Shown here in pieces: positions 57,381 through 64,000 of a DNA stretch of 64,000 bases (position 1 is its first letter; every line of letters starts with the position of its first letter). A model generated the notes under the pieces. That model was not told where the DNA came from. It ran no database searches and worked only from the letters and a program-made list of their open reading frames with translations. A program made the translations under genes and the position numbers. The DNA comes from Populus alba. Taxonomy: Eukaryota > Streptophyta > Magnoliopsida > Malpighiales > Salicaceae. The stretch lies in the NCBI RefSeq assembly GCF_005239225.2, contig NC_133302.1:17463357-17527356 (forward strand), in the 5' to 3' direction.

Positions 57381-58181
57381 ATGGATTTAACAAACGAGGA
57401 TCCACATGACATCAAATTCTCTAATCATGAAGGGTATGATAAGTGGACTGCACTAGAAGAAAGGCTAAGGGCAATTGAAGGAAATGATTTATTTGATCCA
57501 ATTAGGGCCGCTGAAGTATGTTTGGTGCCTAACATCGTAATTCCAAAGAAGTTCAAAGTGCCGGAGTTTATTAAGTATACCGGAATGGAATGTCCAAAGA
57601 CCCATCTTCGTTCCTACTATAACAAGATGGCAGAAGTTATCCACGATGATAAATTGTTAATTTACTTCTTCCAGGATAGCCTAATAGGATCGGCCCTCAG
57701 CTGGTATATGAGGTTGGACAATGCTAGGATAAGGAAATGGACGGACATGGAAGATGCTTTCTTAAAGCAATACAAGTTCAATCTTGAGATTGCTCCTGAT
57801 AGGACAAGTTCGATTGCCATGGAAAAAGGAAATCAAGAGTCGGTGAGGGCTTATGCTCAAAGGTGGCGAGACCAAGCTATCAATGTACAACCTCCACTAA
57901 TAGAGACGGAGATGGTGACATTGTTTGCCAATACTTTTAGGGCCCCATATTACGAACACCTATGGGTAGCTCAGCCCAGCATTTCTATGATGCTGTGCCG
58001 ATTGCTGAAAAGGATTGAGCAAGGAATTCCGAAGTGGGAGAATTGCAGAACCTATAGAGAAGAAGGGTTTTTTTGGAAGAAAAAGGAAATTGAGGTGAAT
58101 AACTTAGAAGGCAGGGTACAAGGGAAAGAAAAAAAACTACCAAAACTACCAAACACCTACCTCCCAAATCACCAGCATTAA
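57381..58181 (+). CDS. Gag polyprotein of the Ogre-type element (partial)
   Basis: 266 residues from ATG at 57381. It contains a conserved block ending RAAEVCLVPNIVIPKKFKVP, then EFIKYTGMECPKTHLRSYY, the gag core FFQDSLIGSALSWYMRLDN, APDRTSSIAMEKGNQESV, YAQRWRDQA, and ANTFRAPYYEHL. This is the retrotransposon gag family that forms the virus-like particle. The N-terminal part (57120-57380) is out of frame upstream, and the C-terminal nucleocapsid and protease parts are lost in frameshifts after 58181 and in the LTR insertion at 58342. It is the best preserved of three gag copies in the window. It is probably not functional. Confidence 0.83.
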   Translation: MDLTNEDPHDIKFSNHEGYDKWTALEERLRAIEGNDLFDPIRAAEVCLVPNIVIPKKFKVPEFIKYTGMECPKTHLRSYYNKMAEVIHDDKLLIYFFQDSLIGSALSWYMRLDNARIRKWTDMEDAFLKQYKFNLEIAPDRTSSIAMEKGNQESVRAYAQRWRDQAINVQPPLIETEMVTLFANTFRAPYYEHLWVAQPSISMMLCRLLKRIEQGIPKWENCRTYREEGFFWKKKEIEVNNLEGRVQGKEKKLPKLPNTYLPNHQH

Positions 58182-58341
58182 CTTTTCCAAACCCTCCATC
58201 CAAAACAACCCCATCAAATAAAAATTCCCCAGACCAATAACAAAAAATTTACCAAAAAAGAGACAACCGACAACAAGAACAATTACCACCTTTGCAATGA
58301 CCCTAAAAGAGTTATATTGCCAAATTGCTAGTAATTGGACA

Positions 58342-58485
58342 TGTCGCACCCGACATCGCGGCGGCCCTAAAAATAATTTCTCTTGAATTAATTATGGAAA
58401 AAAGAACAGATTCTGGCATCCGGTTCTTTTAGAAAAAAATGTCTCGTTTGAGGAGTCGCCACCTGTATTATGGTCACTAGGAACC
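58342..58485 (-). mobile_element. Family Y LTR, copy 3, cut by the Athila-like insertion
   Basis: TGTCGCACCCGACATCGCGG at 58342 matches the end of the family Y LTR at 33793. The U5 block (GGAGTCGCCACC, 58452-58463) follows, and the LTR is broken at 58485 by the element starting at 58486. The remainder must lie beyond the window. Left flank GGACA (58337-58341) is the expected target duplication. Confidence 0.82.
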
Positions 58486-60342
58486 TGACACGACCAAAAG
58501 CTTGATGTCTTCTCCAAGTGCAGGAGGTCGAAGTAATAAATAACCCGGCAAGACCGGGGTCGAAACCACAGAGAGGTTAATTGTATAAATTATAAATAAC
58601 AACGCAACAATAACAATAATAACGATAATAATAACAATAGTACTATAGTAATAGTAATAGTAATAATAATACTCAGTACTGCGTTGTTATACCTGAGAAT
58701 GATCTAAAAGATCGGGTCACAGGTTCAGCCTATATAACTGAGTTTATGAACAGATAATAATATAATAATAAATAATAATAATAATAACAATAATAAAGAA
58801 GGAGAAGGAAGAATATTTAATGAGAACTTTGGAGCTTGGAAAGAATTAATGTAAGTATTAAAACAACGATAAAAAATATAAATGTCATTTAGAGGACTCC
58901 ACTAATGGTACTTCAAAACAAGCTATACAATAAAATACTTGCTTATATCACTCAAATGAAACCACATACATAAAGGATGGTTCAATCCAGATTATAAAAT
59001 TGGTTAAACAATGGATTGCATTAGATTGATCCTTTATTCAAAATAAAGCTAGATACTTGGTAAATGTTGGCAGGCATTTCATGATTATCAGGACTTTATG
59101 TTTCACACAAACACTAATCAAAGTTCCTGTTCATAGCTCAAGGATGATCGGATATCACCACTACAGGTATGGGCTAATGGAAAAGTAACCGCAAGTATAT
59201 TTGTGTGTACCCAAAGTGTTTTATATCAACATATAATCTAGATTACACGCATTTAATCAACAAAATAATTTAAATAAGTTGAACGCAACGAATAAATCAA
59301 TATTATAGAAACCATGTTTAGTAATCCAATCGTTAAAAGGTCGCATTGTTTAAGGTTTATCATAATAGAACTTATTTTATGTACACGGCCAATTAGTGTA
59401 TCCCTTTCACCTTGAACAGTACATTAAGCTTAGCTTAAAATGCATAATGCAAACTAAAGAGAAACATAACCATGAACTAAGATAATGAACATCAAAATGA
59501 GAGAAAGAAGTTAACTAAGTAAAGAAAAGGAAATTTAATGTGCATAATACTTAATATTAATGAAAAGCAAAACATATAGCAATAACAAAGAGATAAATAG
59601 CAAGAGAGTATATGATCTTGATCCTGAAAACCCAAGATGCCTTAATACATGGTAAGTGCCTCCTTTATAAGGCCAAAATTTGGAAACTATTGATTTGTTA
59701 ATTTAATTTGATGAGTGGGTGGCCACATCTTGACTTGGTGACAATCCTTATCTTCTTGTCTGAACAAGACGTCATTGTAACATTCATAATTTGCCCAGAA
59801 TCCTCAGGAATGTTCTAGGAAATTGTCTCAGCTTTCCAACAAAAAAAAGATGAGTATTTGGACTTCTAAGAACTCAAGATATGGGTTGAAACTAAATAGT
59901 GGTCTGGGCTGCAGGACAGCTTCGGACTTCTTCGTTGTTCCTTCAGTTTGGACTTCAAAACGGCCTTTTTAAATCTTGGGCTTCCATGAAGTTGTAGGCC
60001 TTTGTCCTTACTTTCCATCCATATAAAATGGACCTAAATTCGAGATCTAGAGCTCCAGAATATGATCAATTACCGAGCAATGTTCCGGTTTGGACTGCAC
60101 CGGCATCTCTTTTCTAAGTTGGCCATCTCTTTGTCTTTCACTTTCAATACTTAAATCATCAATCAAATCCTTTTATTTATGTGATAGGCCTGCATTAAAT
60201 GAGCATTTACCATAAATTTAAGGTATCTTATAGTATCCAAACTTGTTATTATATAAACATGCTTTAGTAGGAGTTATTGATACTTCAAGTGCAAAATGAT
60301 GATATAAAACCTGATAAACATGCACTTTTTAAGTACTAATCA
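58486..60342 (-). mobile_element. 3' LTR of an Athila-like Ty3/gypsy element (family X)
   Basis: 1857 bases, on the minus strand TGATTAGTACTTAAAAAGTG to GGTCGTGTCA. It matches the solo LTRs at 33669 and 45418. It is preceded on the minus strand by GGTTGGGGGTG (60343-60353), which would be the polypurine tract. Left flank GAACC (58481-58485) is the expected target duplication, its partner being outside the window. A triplet repeat zone lies at 58590-58800. Confidence 0.85.
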
Positions 60343-61638
60343 CACCCCCAACCAGCTTATTACTAGTCCCTAGTAATCTAAGCGTTAAGATAGAGAAACA
60401 ATTTGATAGTATCACAAAGCAAGGCATTCATCATTTCAACTTCTATAATCTATCCAGATAACAAACTCTCATTAAATTTATTATTACTGCTTCATACTTC
60501 TTAAACAAGATATAATAAACCTTCTTTTTATATCTCAATATATGAAAACATAGATGATGGGGCTTTTGGGAAGAAAAACAATATTATGTTCAAATGTTTA
60601 AGGTGAATTTTGGGTTGGATTATTATTATTATTACTTCTTTTTTTTATTTATTTTTTATTTTTATTTTATTTATATACACATACAACTTAAAACATAATG
60701 TATCTTTAACCCATGTAACGAGTTTTAGGCTAATGACTCCCAGACCAGTTGGTCTTAGGGCATTAGGTGTTGAGACACCCCTACGAGCTTAACAACTCAG
60801 GTTGTAGATACTGATTACGTAGATAGTGCAATGTTTGATTCCTTAAGCTTTTCTCCTTAACCCATGTAACAAGCTTTTGGGCCAATAGCTCCCAAGTCAG
60901 TTGACTTTAGGTATTAGGTGTTCAAACACCCTTCGGGCTTAATTGCTTATGGCTAGGGAGGCTACGAAACCAAACTTATCTACTTTTTATTATCATCAAT
61001 ATTATCATTTTTTTTTCTTTTTTTTTTTTGCAAATTATATACTATCCCTTTCCCTTATTTGTTACCTTTAACAAAAGAACATAAATAATGTAATAATCCA
61101 ATGTGCAACCCACAATCATATGTTAAAGTGTGTGTGAAAATGAAGGTTTAATAATACTTGTTAAATGAGTATATGAGCAAAATCAAGTGATAACAATGCG
61201 AGAGTTTGTAAACCTGAATATTTCAAGAAGTATTCTAATAGGCCTTGTTATGAATATTGCAAATAACCATTAGAAAATTTTACTAAGATGCGTCTCAAGA
61301 ATAATTCCTCTTTACTCTGCCATCACTAGTAATAACAGTTTTTGCCAAATGGTTTTTTTTAAAAACAAAAAACAGTTAGTTGGTTAGTTTTTTTTTTTTT
61401 TTAAACTACTACCCTCTCCCCCCAACAAAACGAGACATTGTCCTCAATGTTCTAAGGTAGAAGATAGAGTATAGAAGACATCACCTGAAACAACGAACAA
61501 TGATAAACCTGAAACACACTTAAACAAATATAATAAGTAACAAAAAAATAATATGCTATTAATAAAACCAAAAGACACAAGGTTTCACAGATGAAGGCTC
61601 AAATCTAATCTAAGCTTTTTATGGTTTTCCTTAGCTGA
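60343..61638 (-). other. 3' untranslated region of the Athila-like element
   Basis: No protein is recognised. Two copies of a block of about 100 bases (60709-60812 and 60857-60960), each containing TTAACCCATGTAAC, GGTCTTAGGGCATTAGGTGT-like text and ACACCC, repeat with a period of 148. A pyrimidine run lies at 61390-61430. Confidence 0.6.
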
Positions 61639-62238
61639 CTAATCTAGGCGACTCATGCAAGGATCAATGACAGGGATGAAAGATTGTAGTTGGTCAATCA
61701 ATTGTTCAGTAGTAGCAGCAGAGATTATATGATTTGTCGTGCTGAAGATGTTAGAAATTCCTGTTCCACAGCTTGATCAAGGAAAGACAACAACTTATCA
61801 TAAAAACCATTAACATTTTAACAAACCTATAGGTTTATGGTGAATGTGCAGTGTGGGCCCAAATGAAATATAAAAAGATCTCTTCCAATGTGCCCAGACC
61901 ACTGGTAAGGCAATGAAGGCATCAACATGGTTAAACATGGTATTCGGTCGGTCAGACATTGTTGGGACCTGTAGTTCCTCTCCAATTGTTTTTTCCAATG
62001 ATGTCCCATTTGCTAAAGCTTGGGACAACCCCAAAACTTGACTGCCTCCTAAAAATGCAGCCATTGACACACCTCCCATTAACCCAAGGCTGCCTCCCCC
62101 ATACACTAAATGAATCTTTCTCTCAGCTAGTACCTGACCAAGATGATTTGCTGATTCTAAAAACTCTTTTTCTTTCCCAGGGCTGGATCCACCGAAAACA
62201 CAAATATTTCTTATGTGATGACTTGAGGAACCTACCAT
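61639..62238 (-). pseudogene. Intronless LOG-like cytokinin-activating enzyme copy inside a retrotransposon
   Basis: It reads RNICVFGGSSPGKEKEFLES, then HLVYGGGSLGLMGGVSMAAF, TIGEELQV and FIALP. These match cytokinin riboside 5'-monophosphate phosphoribohydrolase of the LOG family, which releases active free cytokinin in the cytosol. About 200 of the usual 215 residues are colinear, with no introns, although plant LOG genes have several. One lost G at about 61903 destroys the PGGxGTxxE catalytic motif. An extra base at about 61853 and another at about 61818 follow, but the C-terminus can be traced to DPCMSRLD and a TAG at 61639. A TATAAATTT motif lies about 65 bases upstream of the ATG. It lies between integrase and 3' LTR of the Athila-like element, on the same strand, which suggests capture of a spliced transcript. 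Confidence 0.85.
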
Positions 62239-62475
62239 TTCTACACACTTCTATATTTGATGAATGTATGGAATGAGTAGAAATGAAGGGAAGGAAGAGA
62301 AAATTTATAGATGAAAAAGTGAAAATGCAATCATACCACCTATATGTAGGCCAGTTGTAGTCTCACACTCTCTCTCTTTATTTATTTATTTTGACAAAGC
62401 ATGTATGTACAGGTAGTTGTGATTGTGGCTCATCTCTTCCCTTGGTTTTACATCCAAGAACGGCTTAAACGCCCT
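62239..62475 (-). other. Spacer between the captured LOG copy and the zinc-cluster ORF
   Basis: Contains a CT-rich run (about 62370-62380), CTCTCTCTCTTTATTTATTT on the plus strand, and the TATA-like motif described for the LOG copy. No coding sequence is seen. Confidence 0.5.
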
Positions 62476-63023
62476 CTATGGGTCGGGGATAGGCTTCCCA
62501 TCCAGTTTTCTTAAAAACTGGCAAACAGGGTCTTTTTTAGTCAAATTCCCAAGACTAAGTCGATCATGTTCTTTATGGAATTGTGGCCATAAATCATGAA
62601 TTACACGATGCACATCTCCACTAGGATGCGTCTCAAGGGTCAATAAAAGATTATCTAAAGACCCCTTACTCAGGCCATCCTTAATGAATTGTATTTTATC
62701 TTCACGGTTTACAGATACCATTCCTAAAGAACGACATGTCGCATTACAAGTCCATCTAGCACATCTGTGACAGACTTTCAGTCGTTTTGCACGACGTTTC
62801 TTTGCAAAAGCGCTTTTACCTGTTCCAGGCATGTGTGAAATGAAAGAATTGGAGGACTCACCTGATAATCGGACCTTTGCTTCAATTAGCCAGCGAATAT
62901 CTTCAGGAATTCCATGATTCATTAACAACCGTAATCTTTCACACCTAGCACGGTAAATTTTTGTAAACGCATTCTGAGGCAGAGCGGGAAAATACTTTTC
63001 AACTTTTCAAGAGTGGTGTCCAT
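62476..63023 (-). pseudogene. Small retrotransposon protein with a CX2CX4CX3C cluster
   Basis: The ATG at 63023 starts MDTTLEKLK. After a one-base shift within the first 15 codons the frame reads YFPALPQNAFTKIYRARCER, NHGIPEDIRWLIEAKVRLSG, SAFAKKRRAKRLKVCHRCAR, WTCNATCRSLG, and ends KLDGKPIPDP. About 180 residues, basic in the middle, with cysteines spaced C-x2-C-x4-C-x3-C. This resembles a zinc knuckle but is not the CX2CX4HX4C of gag. It lies directly downstream of integrase, where Athila elements carry an env-like ORF, yet it has no signal peptide or membrane segment. I do not recognise the family. A role in RNA binding or silencing suppression would be a guess. Confidence 0.6.
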
Positions 63024-63240
63024 TTTCAAAAGAAGAATTGGAGACGAGAATTCAAAGAAGGGAAAAAGAGCACAGAATTGTACAAATATATACAGATATC
63101 AGTTATTTGGGAAACTGAAAGAACCGACTTATGTCACGGAGTATCGTTATCCGCCATTTGACCGGGGTGAGAGAGAAACTAGCAAAACAAAAGATACACC
63201 AAAAAGGAACACAAAAAAAAAAGTGAGAAAAACAAAATAA

Positions 63241-64000
63241 TCAACCTTTATCAATAAGATTATTCAAACCAATGGATTCATTTTCACTAGGAAACTCATC
63301 AAAGTAAGCTTTTAAACGATGTTCATTTACCTTCAAAACATTGTCATTCTTTGGATTCTCAATATCAAGGGCCCCATAAGGATACACATGTTTCAAAATA
63401 AATGGACCGCTCCATCTTGATCTTAGTTTTTCAGGAAATAAATGGAGTTGAGAATTGTAAAGCAAGACTTTTTGACCAACATTGAATGTTTTTCTCAGTA
63501 TTTTCTTGTCATGAAACTCTTTGATTCTTGCTTTATGAATTCTTGAATTGTCATATGCATCATTTCTAATTTCCTCAAGCTCATTTATTTGCAATTTTCG
63601 CAGCTGACTAGCATCATCAATGTTTGAATTGAAAGCTTTAATAGCCCAATAAGCTTTATGTTCAATTTCCACAGGCAAGTGACAAGGTTTTCCATAGACT
63701 AGTCTATAAGGTGACATACCTAATGATGTTTTATATGCAGTTCGATAAGCCCAAAGCGCATCATTAAGTCTTAAAGACTAGTCTTTCCGATTAGGGTTCA
63801 CCGTTTTCTCCAAGATCTGTTTGATCTCCCTATTAGCAAGCTCTACTTGTCCACTTGTCTGAGGGTGATAAGGGGTGGCAACTTTGTGTGTGATTCCATA
63901 TTTCTTCATTAAAGAAGCAAATGGCTTGTTGCAGAAATGTGTTCCACCATCACTTATTATGGCTCGAGGAATTCCAAATCGACTCAAAATATTGTCTTTC
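63241..64000 (-). pseudogene. Athila-like integrase, C-terminal part, one in-frame stop
   Basis: The minus strand enters the window inside the integrase core: [20 protein letters not shown] with the second catalytic aspartate, then [20 protein letters not shown] with the catalytic glutamate. A TAG at 63778-63780 replaces the expected tryptophan after NRKD. The frame continues [40 protein letters not shown], and the C-terminal [20 protein letters not shown] and LRSRWSGPF blocks, ending DKG with TGA at 63241. This integrase C-terminus is characteristic of Athila elements. The rest of the polyprotein lies beyond the window. Confidence 0.88.

Larger units (their letters stand above)
50399..58341 (+). 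mobile_element. Ogre/Tat-lineage Ty3/gypsy element, 5' part
   Basis: Inserted in the CACTA transposase. Order on the plus strand: LTR 50399-54149, primer site 54153-54170, leader, ORF1 54680-56059, spacer, gag 57381-58181, then the start of the protease region (KELYAKLL-like, about 58300). Here a family Y LTR interrupts it at 58342. A very long LTR, an extra ORF upstream of gag and a tRNA-Arg type primer site are hallmarks of Ogre. Polymerase genes and 3' LTR are not in the window. The start could be 50396, 50399 or 50402 because TTG repeats there. Confidence 0.87.

Overview
The window is plant nuclear DNA. It is AT-rich, packed with long terminal repeat (LTR) retrotransposons, CACTA and MITE elements, and has GT-AG introns. 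The MIK2-like receptor kinase, the Tat/Ogre elements with a tRNA-Arg type primer site and the MITE set suggest a poplar or willow (Salicaceae), probably Populus. This comes from recognising sequence, not from a search. I see no complete, undamaged host gene.

Layout. Positions 1-8.3 kb hold a CACTA scrap, a tandem duplication of a receptor-kinase 3' end, and a leucine-rich-repeat receptor kinase on the minus strand (3287-6379) broken by small indels. 8.3-10.4 kb is an LTR of a Tat-like family, called Y here, with three consecutive hairpins. After a 500-base run of N (10777-11276) come a TRIM array of three LTRs and two internal domains (12283-12815), the last two exons of a fatty acyl-CoA reductase (13898-14252), a gag relic (14.7-17 kb) and a CACTA transposase relic (18.9-19.8 kb). 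20-27 kb is AT-rich DNA with a TIR element and retroelement ends. 26-33.5 kb is a decayed minus-strand Tat/Ogre element with three minisatellite arrays in its 3' untranslated region. 33.5-40.8 kb is a Ty1/copia element on the minus strand, split by a solo LTR (family X), which is itself split by a solo LTR of family Y. Both solo LTRs have perfect 5-bp target duplications. 42.1-43.1 kb is a matrix metalloproteinase gene with one in-frame stop.

44-64 kb is a nested stack. A gag relic was hit by a family X solo LTR and by a CACTA element starting at 47500. The CACTA transposase was hit by an Ogre-type element with a 3.75-kb LTR, an extra ORF1 and gag. That element was hit by a family Y LTR, which was hit in turn by an Athila-like element (58486 to beyond the end). 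Between integrase and 3' LTR the Athila-like element carries two unexpected same-strand reading frames: a small protein with a CX2CX4CX3C cluster, and an intronless, broken copy of a LOG cytokinin-activating enzyme gene.

The most interesting signals are LTR hairpins whose stems differ between copies yet stay paired, a U5 module that repeats the first ten bases of the primer-binding site next to a conserved stem-loop, the LOG-bearing Athila-like element, and recurrent TGG-to-stop changes that look like deamination of methylated cytosines.
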